From NCBI RefSeq assembly GCF_047948215.1, contig NC_134457.1, positions 82,797,398-82,861,397 of the forward strand: a stretch of 64,000 nt of DNA. The letters are read 5' to 3'. This DNA is from Lycorma delicatula. Lineage: Eukaryota > Arthropoda > Insecta > Hemiptera > Fulgoridae. Under the pieces are notes generated by a model. The model was not told where the DNA came from, did no database searches, and saw nothing but the letters and a program-made list of their open reading frames with translations. The translations under genes and the position numbers were made by a program. Below, in pieces: positions 18,217 through 25,904 of the stretch. Positions within the stretch are counted from its first letter, which is position 1. Each line of letters begins with the position of its first letter.

Positions 18217-20712
18217 GAGAGAGAGTGAGAGAATTTTGGAAGTACAGGTTTTTTTTTAGAGAGAATAAAATTTACAAAAATCTTTACTTTGTTTGGCTTA
18301 CTGATCTGTTGTTTGTGTTCTATAGGACTCTGAAGACCATTCATGTCTAGTTGGTAGGAGGCATTTGTCAATGGATTCAACACGTGATAGTGGAATTGGT
18401 GATGGCAGTAATAGTAGCCTCAGTGCTGAAAGACATATGTCTGTTGATTCACATTCAGATTCCATGACAAGTCTTGCCTCTAGACTTCCAGGTATTAATC
18501 AACTTAATGCATGCTCTTTGCATTTTGTAATGTTTACACTGAGATTTTAGTTAGGTATATGGTAAAAGCTGAGCATGGATGCTAATTAACATATTTCTGA
18601 CTGAATATTCTAAAAACTGACCTGGTTCTGAGGTAGAATAACATGTATGAATAACATAAATAAATATTTCATTTAAACTTCTTAATTTTATTTTTTATTT
18701 TTTGTATGAATTTCTTTTTATAATAAATACTTTTTTACATGATTTATTTACACTTATATTCAAATTTTTCAGTTTTTTTTTATGTATAACAGTTTGAAAT
18801 GGTTTCAAGATGTACTATAAGATACATTTCTTACATCAAAAACTTAACTTTTTTTCATGAGAAGCATCTGCTCTGTGTTATCTTGCATTCCTAACATAAA
18901 TAAATATTTCATTTAAACTTCTTAATTTTATTTTTTATTTTTTGTATGAATTTCTTTTTATAATAAATACTTTTTTACATGATTTATTTACACTTATATT
19001 CAAATTTTTCAGTTTTTTTTTATGTATAACAGTTTGAAATGGTTTCAAGATGTACTATAAGATACAATTCTTACATCAAAAACTTAACTTTTTTTCATGA
19101 GAAGCATCTGCTCTGTGTTATCTTGCATTCCTAGCTTTAAAGTGCTTGGGCACTTCAAAGCTGTTTGTAGAGAAATATGAAAATTTTACTATGTGTTGCC
19201 TAAAGACAGATAGATAATATCTGCTGAAGTTGAAAACCTTCCTTTAGTTCATGATTCAGGGAACATGATCTTTTCTGCTCTATTAATTGTAAGTTTTTAA
19301 ATTACATGAAGTTATGACCATGAAATAGATGTAATTATTATACCTTTTGCTGTATCATCTCATCACTGGAAAACTGCAGTTTATCAATTCTACACATTGA
19401 CTGATTAAATTGTCATGAACAACTTGTAAAAGCTTTTTCTCCATCTGTGTTGTAACTTGATAATCAGGAAAATATTAAAGGGGGAAGCCATGAAGAGACA
19501 GCCTTTTATTACAAAATTTTGTGACTTCCTCATTTAGCCGATTTTGTAGCAGGTAATTATTAAAAATCTACTTTGCTTCATACTAAAAACTGCATATGTT
19601 ATCACAAAGTTATTTCCAAATTACCTGCTCATTGACAGAAAAATAGATGTGCTGTCCACCATATATTCAAGATTTATAAAACTGGCCTATCTATGCTGTA
19701 TAAATTAGCGAATGAGGTTTAGAATTCATTGCAACAAACAAGAGTTGAATATAAAAGTTTATGAGAAAAACAGCTAATGCTATCTGTTTGAAAAACAATG
19801 AATTACATGCGTTAAGTATGAGACATGCTGTATATCCTGTGTCATTCAGTATTAGGCTAAAACCATTTTAGGATGTTCAATTCTTGTATCATACACTAAG
19901 TATTATACAATAAGTTAATAAAATGAGAAGCTGAGTTCAGGTTGCTAAAACATTCCATTGGAGGCTGAATGATTTATAACTCAGATACTTCCTCCTAACC
20001 TTACAATTCTGGCAATGGGTGAGGACTTCAAAGAATCCTTTATCTGATCTTGATTACCTTTTTGTTTCTTGAGTGAAAGGAGTTTTGTTCATCAATATTT
20101 CCACTCAGTCATTGCAAAATTATAATGTACCACTTTTCTTCTGGGTAAAAATGATACTCCATTCTTTAGATGAATCGTGAATGGGATGGCTACCACTACC
20201 TGAAGAGGCTTAAAAGCAAAAGAGTGGTTTGTTTATCTCATTTTGTGGTCCCTCTGTAGACAGATAAATTTTAACCACTTTTATTGGAATACTTTTAACT
20301 CATTTTTATTGACTTACCTGAAATTTATTGTAATAGACTTAATCTTTTCTTTAACTGGAATTTTAACATGTTAATATGAAAGTATGTTACCTGACTATGT
20401 GTCTTTTATTTTCCAGTATTCACGGTTTTTTTTTTATTTCTTTCTGTTGTGTTGTATCTATAAAAACATTTCAGAACAAATTTTACGTTTCATTTTTTTT
20501 TCTTTTTTGTAGAAAATACATATTACTTCATTCGGCCGAACCGTTATATATTCCAAGGAGCAGAAGTTATAGATGAATCCGACGACTCATCAAACTCCAG
20601 TGATTCAGAATCAGACAGATTGGAAAGTGAACGAAGAGAAGGTGCAGAAAGGCATCAATGTGAAGAATTGACTCCTAGATCATGGAGTCCCAGTTTACCA
20701 CATCATTCGTAG
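894..20712 (+). CDS. Sirt1: Sirt1, NAD-dependent protein deacetylase sirtuin-1 (3' part of gene, 10 exons)
   Basis: Class I sirtuin. The family removes acetyl groups from lysines of histones and transcription factors in the nucleus, using NAD+ as co-substrate. Ten exons (894-1087, 2038-2144, 5950-6081, 7396-7548, 12100-12217, 12847-12927, 13394-13542, 17777-17946, 18326-18491, 20513-20712) total 1470 nt. All phases agree, giving 489 residues and a TAG stop. Visible in order: [21 protein letters not shown]; catalytic His at residue 100 in [11 protein letters not shown]; zinc cysteines at 108, 111, 132 and 135; [14 protein letters not shown]; acidic and Ser-rich linker (about 262-423); RPNRYIF..GAEV at about 431-442, matching the vertebrate SIRT1 C-terminal activating segment. 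That segment separates it from other sirtuins. The GAG of the NAD-binding loop and the whole N-terminus lie upstream of the window. Function is inferred from the family. No defect is seen in the coding sequence. Confidence 0.97.
1088..2037 (+). other. Sirt1: Sirt1 intron, 950 bp
   Basis: AT-rich intron between a phase-2 donor and the TTTTTCAG acceptor. No repeat or exon recognised. Confidence 0.85.
2038..2144 (+). CDS. Sirt1: Sirt1 exon with the catalytic histidine
   Basis: Encodes the end of residue 65 to the first base of residue 101. Includes [18 protein letters not shown], the family NAD-binding motif. It ends with ECH, where His (codon 2141-2143) is the general base of sirtuin catalysis. 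Donor CATG/gttagt. Confidence 0.97.
2145..5949 (+). other. Sirt1: Sirt1 intron, 3.8 kb
   Basis: Contains a 111-bp tandem duplication at 2862-3083. A somewhat less AT-rich stretch at about 3100-3420 could be an old repeat I cannot name. The rest is AT-rich and shows nothing coding. Acceptor TTTCCAG ends at 5949. Confidence 0.8.
2862..3083. repeat. 111-bp direct tandem duplication
   Basis: The unit starting TGTTTTATTTTTTGT at 2862 recurs at 2973. Both copies share GTACAGAGGTAAGTC-type and TTTTAGAAT.GCAGAAAAGG blocks at the same spacing, with about a dozen substitutions, so it is an older duplication. Confidence 0.85.
5950..6081 (+). CDS. Sirt1: Sirt1 exon: zinc-ribbon module
   Basis: Encodes [11 protein letters not shown] and, 20 residues later, CPKC. 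The two CxxC pairs (residues 108/111 and 132/135) form the structural zinc site of sirtuins. All four cysteines fall in this one exon. Donor ACAG/gtatgt, phase 1. Confidence 0.97.
6172..6445 (+). mobile_element. tRNA-derived SINE, family 1, copy A
   Basis: Begins CCATCGTGTTGGTCTAGTGG, a polymerase III A-box-like head. A degenerate B-box region follows near AAGGTCCAAATTC. The body (TTTGAATACTAGATCGTGGATACCGG, then TTCTTTGGTGGTTGGG) is shared with copies at 46.4-46.9 kb and 54.8 kb. SINEs move using LINE proteins. Only the shared family is certain; the tRNA origin is inferred from the boxes. Confidence 0.85.
6541..6610 (+). mobile_element. tRNA-like SINE fragment, family 2, copy A
   Basis: The order 'TTAGCATCTCGTC', 'GGTCCAAATCTCAGTC', 'ATGGGATTTT' parallels 49,261-49,390, where the B box is clean (GGTTCGACTCCCAGTCAGG). 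Degenerate and short. Confidence 0.55.
7396..7548 (+). CDS. Sirt1: Sirt1 exon: [10 protein letters not shown] / GSSLKVRP core
   Basis: Encodes [18 protein letters not shown] and [18 protein letters not shown]. These are the Rossmann-fold strands lining the acetyl-lysine and NAD pockets. Acceptor CTTAG at 7395; donor CCGA/gtaagt, phase 1. Confidence 0.97.
7690..7920 (-). pseudogene. Unrecognised protein-like scrap, probably an old repeat
   Basis: On the minus strand two overlapping frames look protein-like. One reads [18 protein letters not shown]. The other includes [16 protein letters not shown] and stops at TAG beside 7690. The block is less AT-rich than its surroundings. A single frameshift would join them. 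I do not recognise the family; a transposon remnant is most likely. Confidence 0.3.
8525..8895 (-). mobile_element. LINE C-terminal fragment (RTE-like non-LTR retrotransposon)
   Basis: The minus strand reads [20 protein letters not shown], then a [14 protein letters not shown] segment and finally [14 protein letters not shown]. These match the region after the reverse transcriptase in insect LINEs (the 'RRLSFFGH' and 'SERMKEYWAKRK' motifs). Its 3' side runs into an (ATA/TAA)n tract at about 8495-8515, as expected for elements ending in short repeats. The reverse transcriptase itself is missing (5' truncation). Confidence 0.75.
8907..8975. repeat. (TA)n plus (TTTA)n microsatellite
   Basis: TA dinucleotides to about 8950, followed by repeats of TTTA. 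Confidence 0.95.
8970..9596. repeat. Long imperfect inverted repeat (fold-back element A)
   Basis: The left end ATTAGATCAACCAAAGTA near 8977 is mirrored by TACTTTGGTTGATCTAAT near 9571-9589. Inward, AACTTTTATTCAGTTAAATT (about 9176-9195) is mirrored by AATTTAACTGAATAAAAGTT (about 9364-9383). Arms are about 280 bp each around a short AT-rich centre. There is no coding content. Probably a non-autonomous fold-back or MITE-type element. Confidence 0.8.
9600..10440. repeat. Long imperfect inverted repeat (fold-back element B)
   Basis: ACCACCTAGTACAGAATATTGAGGT-like sequence near 9748 is inverted near 10,412-10,436. GACTGTCTCCCTCAAACAC near 9934 is inverted as GTGTTTGAGGGAGACAGTC near 10,139. GCGGGATCC lies near 9812 and again, inverted, near 10,281. 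A third block, TTCCTCTGTACTG, occurs at about 9607 (inverted), 9711 and 10,380. Arms are about 250-300 bp. Non-coding. Confidence 0.8.
10733..12023 (+). mobile_element. Tc1/mariner element, DD41D (rosa-like) type, full length but dead
   Basis: 1.29-kb element inside Sirt1 intron 4. The left end CAGGGCTATCATAAAAGAAT is mirrored at the right end (ATTCTTTTATGATAATCCTG). The match runs about 35 bp with two or three differences, and TA dinucleotides flank both ends (10,731-10,732; 12,024-12,025), as expected for TA target-site duplication. It carries one transposase relic in the + orientation. The close match of the ends suggests a moderately young insertion compared with other relics here. Confidence 0.92.
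10898..11925 (+). pseudogene. DD41D-type Tc1/mariner transposase, disrupted
   Basis: Starts at ATG 10,898 (MFSDNVKAK). Helix-turn-helix part: [14 protein letters not shown]. Catalytic part: first Asp in [11 protein letters not shown], second in [10 protein letters not shown], then [17 protein letters not shown]. There are 41 residues between the second Asp and the Asn of PCNFF, so the spacing fits DD41D, but the third catalytic Asp is Asn here. In-frame TGA stops lie at 10,979 and 11,402. A frameshift near 11,815 moves the last part ([13 protein letters not shown]) to another frame. No active enzyme can come from this copy. Confidence 0.9.
12100..12217 (+). CDS. Sirt1: Sirt1 exon: end of catalytic core
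   Basis: Completes [15 protein letters not shown] and [18 protein letters not shown]. The family has [22 protein letters not shown] here, the last Rossmann strand and NAD contact. Acceptor TTACAG at 12,099; donor AGAAT/gtaagt. Confidence 0.97.
12218..12846 (+). other. Sirt1: Sirt1 intron, 629 bp, with palindromic MITE
   Basis: Almost the first half of the intron is the palindrome at 12,235-12,493. The rest is AT-rich. Acceptor TTTTTAG at 12,846. Confidence 0.85.
12235..12493. mobile_element. Palindromic MITE / fold-back element, 259 bp
   Basis: The ends are GGTATTAATGTAGTAAGG and its near inverse CTGCTACATTAATACC. Inward, TTAGTTCTTAGATGGCGCCA is mirrored by TGGTGCCATCTAAGAACTAA, and CCAACCAAACTTAAC by GTTAAGTTTGGTTAGG. 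Arms are about 110 bp, so the whole element can fold into one hairpin. No coding capacity. It sits 17 bp after the exon. Confidence 0.9.
12847..12927 (+). CDS. Sirt1: Sirt1 exon: post-core helix
   Basis: 81 bp encoding [23 protein letters not shown]. It corresponds to the LCHRLG..W..LCW segment that ends the sirtuin fold. Of two possible donors, CAG/gtttgt keeps phase 2 and joins in frame to the next exon. Confidence 0.93.
12928..13393 (+). other. Sirt1: Sirt1 intron, 466 bp
   Basis: AT-rich; nothing further recognised. Acceptor ATTCCAG at 13,393. Confidence 0.85.
13394..13542 (+). CDS. Sirt1: Sirt1 exon: acidic linker
   Basis: Encodes [20 protein letters not shown], then an acidic stretch ([18 protein letters not shown]). 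Low sequence conservation is normal for this disordered part of SIRT1. Phase fixes donor CATGTG/gtgggt. An ATG upstream at 13,335 is intronic. Confidence 0.9.
13776..14013 (+). repeat. Putative 5' LTR of the gypsy-like element
   Basis: Starts TGTTGCC, contains the AATAAA polyadenylation signal at 13,948-13,953 and directly precedes the primer-binding site. No second copy is present in the window, so the right edge is inferred from the primer site. Confidence 0.6.
14014..14031 (+). promoter_or_regulatory. Primer-binding site, tRNA-Lys type
   Basis: TGGCACCCAACGTGGGGC differs at one base from TGGCGCCCAACGTGGGGC, the complement of a tRNA-Lys 3' end used by several gypsy-type elements. It sits just inside the LTR, as needed for minus-strand priming. 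Confidence 0.8.
14040..15265 (+). pseudogene. gypsy-type gag-pol remains (protease and start of reverse transcriptase)
   Basis: Protease C-terminal motif [17 protein letters not shown] lies at about 14,600-14,660. Linker text EQVEEMLRQ precedes the reverse transcriptase start at about 14,960-15,110: [28 protein letters not shown] and DSPLPLI, matching the gypsy I.PS.SP..SPVV.V.KK..R.CVDYRRLN pattern. Stops and frameshifts interrupt it, including a stop after LRQ. The catalytic YxDD block of reverse transcriptase is absent. The gag part is not recognisable. Confidence 0.8.
15985..17110 (-). mobile_element. Tc1/mariner-like transposase relic (WFHLSG type)
   Basis: Read on the minus strand from about 17,110 downward. 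N-terminal pieces are [20 protein letters not shown] and [13 protein letters not shown] (helix-turn-helix region). Then come [31 protein letters not shown] and finally [20 protein letters not shown] at about 16,300-16,380. The order matches insect transposases with EAWFHLSGY and WPPRSPDL.PCDFYLWG. Many stops and shifts occur and no terminal repeats were found. The Asp of VDFYFWG is kept, but the central QDGA motif is lost. Confidence 0.75.
17655..17709. repeat. 21-bp-stem hairpin
   Basis: TTATGTTAATGGAGATGAAA (17,655 on) pairs with TTTCATCCCCATTAACATAA (to 17,709) around a 13-base AT loop, with one mismatch. It lies 68 bp before a Sirt1 exon. Confidence 0.85.
17777..17946 (+). CDS. Sirt1: Sirt1 exon: basic segment, possible nuclear localisation signal
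   Basis: Encodes [20 protein letters not shown], then [12 protein letters not shown] and an acidic tail ending in IEQE. The [13 protein letters not shown] cluster could act as a nuclear localisation signal; this is inference. Phase 0 at donor CAAGAA/gttagt. An alternative GT at 17,933 would break the frame. Confidence 0.92.
17947..18325 (+). other. Sirt1: Sirt1 intron, 379 bp, with (CA)n(TA)n
   Basis: Contains the microsatellite at 18,163-18,228. Acceptor TTCTATAG at 18,325. Confidence 0.85.
18163..18228. repeat. (CA)n(TA)n(GA)n microsatellite
   Basis: CA repeats from 18,163, TA repeats from about 18,184 and a short GA run to 18,228. Confidence 0.95.
18326..18491 (+). CDS. Sirt1: Sirt1 exon: serine-rich linker
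   Basis: Begins [20 protein letters not shown], followed by [13 protein letters not shown] and [11 protein letters not shown]. Two near-repeats ([10 protein letters not shown] and [10 protein letters not shown]) are rich in possible phosphorylation sites. Phase 0 at the start and phase 1 at donor CCAG/gtatta. Confidence 0.92.
18492..20512 (+). other. Sirt1: Sirt1 intron, 2.0 kb, with 240-bp tandem duplication
   Basis: The duplication is at 18,653-19,133. About 19,140-20,490 has no recognisable feature. A long T-rich tract precedes the acceptor TTTTGTAG at 20,512. Confidence 0.85.
18653..19133. repeat. 240-bp tandem duplication, nearly identical copies
   Basis: Copy 1 is about 18,653-18,892 and copy 2 about 18,893-19,133, with period exactly 240. 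By eye only one or two differences are visible (for example GATACATTTC versus GATACAATTC). Confidence 0.95.
20513..20712 (+). CDS. Sirt1: Sirt1 last coding exon: C-terminal activating segment and stop
   Basis: Begins [20 protein letters not shown], close to the vertebrate PPNRYIFHGAEV segment that binds back onto the catalytic core and is needed for full activity. Then an acidic run ([20 protein letters not shown]) and the C-terminus [10 protein letters not shown]. Stop TAG at 20,710-20,712. The ATG-started frame from 20,376 belongs to the intron. Confidence 0.96.
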
Positions 20713-20805
20713 GATACATCAGCCTTTGCACCATATTATCATGGTATCTCCCATTGTATCTTCAGTTTTCGTTCACTAAAAGAGAATACTAGCTGTGTAA
20801 AGTAT

Positions 20806-20811
20806 AATAAA
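20806..20811 (+). terminator. Sirt1: Likely Sirt1 polyadenylation signal
   Basis: AATAAA 94 bp after the stop codon. The region is so AT-rich that other AATAAA copies downstream could also serve, so a longer 3' UTR is possible. Confidence 0.6.
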
Positions 20812-23024
20812 TATATAAAGAAAATGACTTTGTTTATATTTCCATTTTTTTTTTTTTTGTATTTAAGTTACCGATTTATTTTATTTAAAATAATGTATTG
20901 TGACATTTTTTATAAATTTAATGTACATTCATATGGTATTCTATTAGTTACGTGCTAAAAAATTTTCTGCTGTGGTGATTTTATGTTTTAATTAATTAAC
21001 TTTTGAACATTCTAAATGTAATTTTAATATGATGGCAGAATTATTTTCTTTTGTGCTTGGGACTGATTGATACAATGTGAAATAATTATATATATATATA
21101 GAATGTATTGTTATGATACAGCAGTTTATATGGACATGTTTTTTATTGCCCAAAAAGTGTAAGTAAATATAAAGATATATATATATATATATATATATAC
21201 ATTATAAATAATCATATTTATTTAAATAAAAAAAGCTTGTTGTAATTATTATGCAAGCTGTGTTACATAAAAGGAGATGATTAGATATGCAAATTATTTT
21301 TCACTGATTGATGAACTATTGCATTATTTCTTGAGATAACTTTTTAGAAGTAAAAAACGTTTTTGCTAGTTAGTAAAGTAAAAATAGAGTGTTCCTTGTA
21401 TTATTAAAGCTTATATTTAAGCTAAGATTTTGTGTTGGCTTGAAGATGCATTTTGGTTTGTTTCTTTTTTTTTTAGAGTTGATAGTCAGATGGTAGTTAA
21501 GAGTAAAGTTTTGACTGGTAATAGTTTTGTTACTTACTGAGACTAGGAATGTGGATTGTAATGGTTGGCATCAGGTTATGTTTGTTATATCTGCTAAAAT
21601 ATTAACTATTGTCAACTTACCTTCAAAAGTAGCCCACCGAGTCATAACATATTTTTTTTAACATGAAATTATTTGATTAGATCTCATCTGCTTGATGCCA
21701 ATGGATTGGTCCATGAATTTTAATGTAGTTTGATTTGAATTACAGGCCCATTAATAAAATTAGTAAGTATAATCAAATGTGTGACAGTTCTAGAAACTTT
21801 ATATGTATAAGTGAAAATTAGTAACATACAATAACTTAAAAAGAAAATATATTTTAAGGGTTTTTTTTTATGTAATAAGGAAATTAGCTTTTCTCTCTTG
21901 TGTTAATTTTGCCACGTAAAAATTTACTGTTTTTTGTTATTTCAAATAAAATTGTAGTGTATTCTATTTCACTTAAGATTTAAGTTACATTTAGATTAAT
22001 TTTTTTTCAGAAAATTTATTTTCATTTTAATAATAATGTTTTCCTGTGGAACTGATTATATCTTTTAATTTTTATTGAAGGTGGGCTTTTTTTACAAGTT
22101 GGATAGTTTGCCATTTATGTCAACTTTATGTTTCCCCCCAAGTCTTTAACTTTGGATTATTTTGAATATTTTTATTAAATACATTTTAATATAGTACAAC
22201 TTTACTTTTTATGTTAGAGGTAGGCATTTCTGTAAGACAAAAACAAACTGTTGGGGAAAAAACAGGTTGAATTATTAATCTGTTAATGTTCATGACTCAT
22301 TTTTCCATTAAATTGCTTAACTGCTTGTTTTTGCATTTAAAAACAACAGTTTCATTTTAATATTTTTCTTAATGCATTGGCTTAAGGCTGCAGGATGTTA
22401 TGGTTGTTACCAGTGAATACCATAAATCATTTATCACAAGATTTGATAGTTTTATGACTTATTCTGGACTTTTATTACAGTATTTCATGAATAAGATTTA
22501 TTTGGTTTTTGAAACTTTAATTTTTGCAGTTAGTATACAACAATACAACATATATTTAATATTGATAAAACAACAGTTTGCTGGGCAAACGACCTGCTCT
22601 CAGCAGATGGCAAACTGTTAATTCACTGTTACTGTTTTTGTTAATTTAACGTCTGTTATAGTGAGCTGACAAATCTGGTGATTCAGTGTGTTTTGTACAG
22701 TATTACTATGGGGATAGATAAAACAGTTTGTACAAAGTGAAACAAGTTATTTTTATTTTTTTAGAAACAACAGTTTAGTCAAACTGTCAATATTTTCGGA
22801 CACATCACTAATAGATATTCTCTGGCTATAATATAGTCAGATTACATTTTCTTTAAAAGAATCAGAGATATTAGTTTGATTTTAAAATTGAGATTTTTTT
22901 TAAATATATTATCAAATGCAACATTTTTTAAAAATGTCTTCTATATCAAATTTTCTCAGTTGTAATATATATTTTTTTATGTACATTAAGTAGATACTTT
23001 TAATGAACACACATGCATGTGTGT

Positions 23025-23030
<6 letters not shown>

Positions 23031-23059
<29 letters not shown>
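23031..23059. repeat. (AC)n microsatellite
   Basis: Uninterrupted AC repeats, preceded by a small ACATGCATGTGTGTGCACAT palindrome. Confidence 0.95.
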
Positions 23060-23060
<1 letters not shown>

Positions 23061-23210
23061 TACTTATACAGATAAATGTATTCAGTGCATCCTAATTAAT
23101 ATCTGTTGATATTTAATTTTTACATATTAATTTTAAGTGCTTAAATAAATGTATATTAGGGGTTGAGTTGCCTTACTGTAACAGGCATTTTTTTTTTTAA
23201 ATCATGACAA

Positions 23211-23814
23211 TTATTTTATATTATCAAATAAATGAAAACAAAAAATTAAAGAATCCATTAAGATAGTTTATGTAAACTTAAACAAAGTACTGAAATTAGG
23301 CTACATTTCAAGAAATATTATTTGATAAAAATCATTGCCATATGTTCTATTTAAATTAAAAATGATTGTACTTTGTCAGTATTCTTGTTAATACTTGTGT
23401 AATACTTTAACATCCAAAATTAAAATAGTTTTATTATTTTACTATTAATTTGTCCTCCCCTGTTTTGGTTGTATATTTTTATTTCTGAAGGATTATTAAT
23501 TTTATTGACAGATTATTTTATATTATCAAATAAATGAAAACAAAAAATTAAAGAATCCATTATGATAGTTTATGTAAACTTAAACAAAGTACTGAAATTA
23601 GGCTACATTTCAAGAAATATTATTTGATAAAAATCATTGCCATATGTTCTATTTAAATTAAAAATGATTGTACTTTGTCAGTATTCTTGTTAATACTTGT
23701 GTAATACTTTAACATCCAAAATTAAAATAGTTTTATTATTTTACTATTAATTTGTCCTCCCCTGTTTTGGTTGTATATTTTTATTTCTGAAGGACTATTA
23801 ATTTTATTGACAGA
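23211..23814. repeat. 302-bp tandem duplication, nearly identical copies
   Basis: Copies are about 23,211-23,512 and 23,513-23,814, with period 302. Visible differences are few (ATTAAGATAG versus ATTATGATAG; GGATTATTA versus GGACTATTA). Each unit ends in TTTTATTGACAG. Confidence 0.95.
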
Positions 23815-25300
23815 TATTCAATTTTTTTTTTGGACTTACAGATGTGTTGTAAGTTAGTTGTATTTACCTATGAAGGTTTTGAATTTTTTGTTCATGTTTT
23901 CAGTTGCATTCTACATGATTGTTAAATTATTTGTATAATTTAATTCTGTACTGAAAACCTAATGAGTTATTGTTTGCTGAGTTACTGATTATAATTTTAT
24001 TATAATTCTCAATTTTTTGTTTTTAATGGCATTGACAATCATCTCTTTAAAATATGTTGTTTAATATTAATTATAATTGTGGTGGTTATATTTTATTATT
24101 TTATATGGTATAATTTCATGTATAAATAATAATTTTAACTTTTGTTGCAGTGGTATTTCCGTTTAAATTTAAACAATTTTTAAAAATTTTAGTCTTCTAT
24201 ATTCACTGGCCATATTAAATTTAACTTCTATAAATAGACATGTTATTTTAAATAATTAAATGATCTCGTAATTTTATAGTTCCATTAATTGGATTAAAAT
24301 ATTGAAAAATTTCAGTCATTTCTAAATCGTACAATGATTCAGTTCTTTTTCAAAAGTTAGTAAAATAAAAAAAAAAATAATTTATAAAATTAGTAAAATA
24401 AATGTTTATCTAGTTTTTTAATAGGTAAAGTAATAAACTTTCTTTTCTCTTTAGAATTTTACTTTGCTATGATAGAATAAAAAGTAATTTAAAAAAAAAT
24501 TGCATGTTACATTATTTAATCTGAAATTACTATCTGTTGCACATAAATAAATATATATTCATGTATATAAATCCACAGTTCAGTTACAAAAGCTTAGTAA
24601 TTTAATTATTATTTGTTAAGTATTATGTGTGTTGAAAAGGGTATTCTTTTTTTATGAGACATGCATATTGTTTGAGAAAATAGGAGGTTAAATTAAATGT
24701 AATTAAAAAAATATTAATTAATTTTCAGGTTAAACCAATTTACAAATATAATACTGATCATTAACAAATATCAAATAGATTTAGAAATATTTACTTCATT
24801 TAGGTATTTACCTAAATTGTAATTAACTGTTTTTTTTTTTTTTATAGAATGTTAAAATAGTTATCTATTTATCTGTTTAAGAGTATTAATTATGATTATT
24901 TTTTGCTTTGTTGATAGACTGGGAAAAATTATTCATTTATTACTGTTATTATTTTTATAGGATAAAGATTGCGACTTTTACATATTAGTAGTTTTTAATT
25001 TTGAATAGTGCTTCCATATCTTGATGCATACAATTAAATTCTCGTGTTTCTGTAAGCATGTACATAGAATTAATTTTTTAAAAAAAGTATTACATTTAAC
25101 TCTTTCCTACTTTATTTTCAAGCATAGAAATTCTAATTTAGTGTTACTTTTGTCATGCTACTAAACACAAGAAAGCATGTAATTAATTTGGCTATGATTG
25201 CCGACATTCAGATTTCTTGACAGTTTTGTTGTATTTATATCTCTAATACTTGAACGGTTTTTAAAACCTTTAAATAATTTTTCTTTTTTTGTTAATTTAT

Positions 25301-25760
25301 TTAATGATTTAAATCCCAGTTATAAGCCCAGGTTTCTTTTACAGTTTTCACAGAAATAGGAAATTCTGTTCTTTCCTCAACAATTTTTCTATTGTTGCAC
25401 ACAGTCTTTAGTGGATTTCTTAAATTTACTTTAGAAAAGGTTACTTCTCTCTCTTCAACGTCTGATAAAAATAGACGACCATGTAATTGATGTCTTCTTT
25501 TTTTTAATTCACACCCTGGTATTTACAAGTTGCTTTATTAACTTTTTGTAGCTTCATCTTAACATATTTTGCCCCTTTCATTCACATCTAATTTGTACAG
25601 TATATAACTGTTAACATTGCTGTTTTCATCAGAAAAAAAAATTCTCCACAAAAGTTTGTAAAAAAATTTAATATTTCATAATATATTTTTCAATTCTGTC
25701 AACATCTATATCTTTTGTGTAACTGATTTTTCATGCAGAATTATTTTAAGTTAATTCCCT
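25301..25760 (-). pseudogene. Unrecognised protein-like stretch, minus strand
   Basis: One minus-strand frame is open over NIKFFYKLLWRIFFSDENSN and on to LDVNERGKI. Three codon-level interruptions follow (about 25,530-25,585). It then reopens as GCELKKRRHQLHGRLFLSDV, EEREVTFSKVNLRNPLKTV and VKETWAYNWDLNH to TAA at 25,301-25,303. The composition is mixed, unlike the AT-rich junk around it. The interruption starts at gttaag and ends at ataccag, so it could be a 48-bp in-frame intron, though that is very short. More protein-like text lies just upstream (to about 25,900: KNVLRTNIRKMICITRRTSF). I cannot name a family; a decayed gene or retrocopy is likeliest. Confidence 0.4.
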
Positions 25761-25904
25761 AACCCTACTTTTATTGACCTCATAATCACTGTCTTTTCAT
25801 TTTCATCAAAAGAGGTGCGTCTGGTTATGCAAATCATTTTTCTGATGTTTGTTCTTAGAACATTCTTTTCAGTAAATTTGCATCTCAATTCATTTATTCT
25901 TAAA

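Larger units (their letters stand above)
20812..25290. other. AT-rich intergenic DNA / possible extended 3' UTR
   Basis: No coding exon recognised. Contains small TA tracts (near 21,090 and 21,176-21,200), an (AC)n tract and the 302-bp tandem duplication. Confidence 0.6.
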
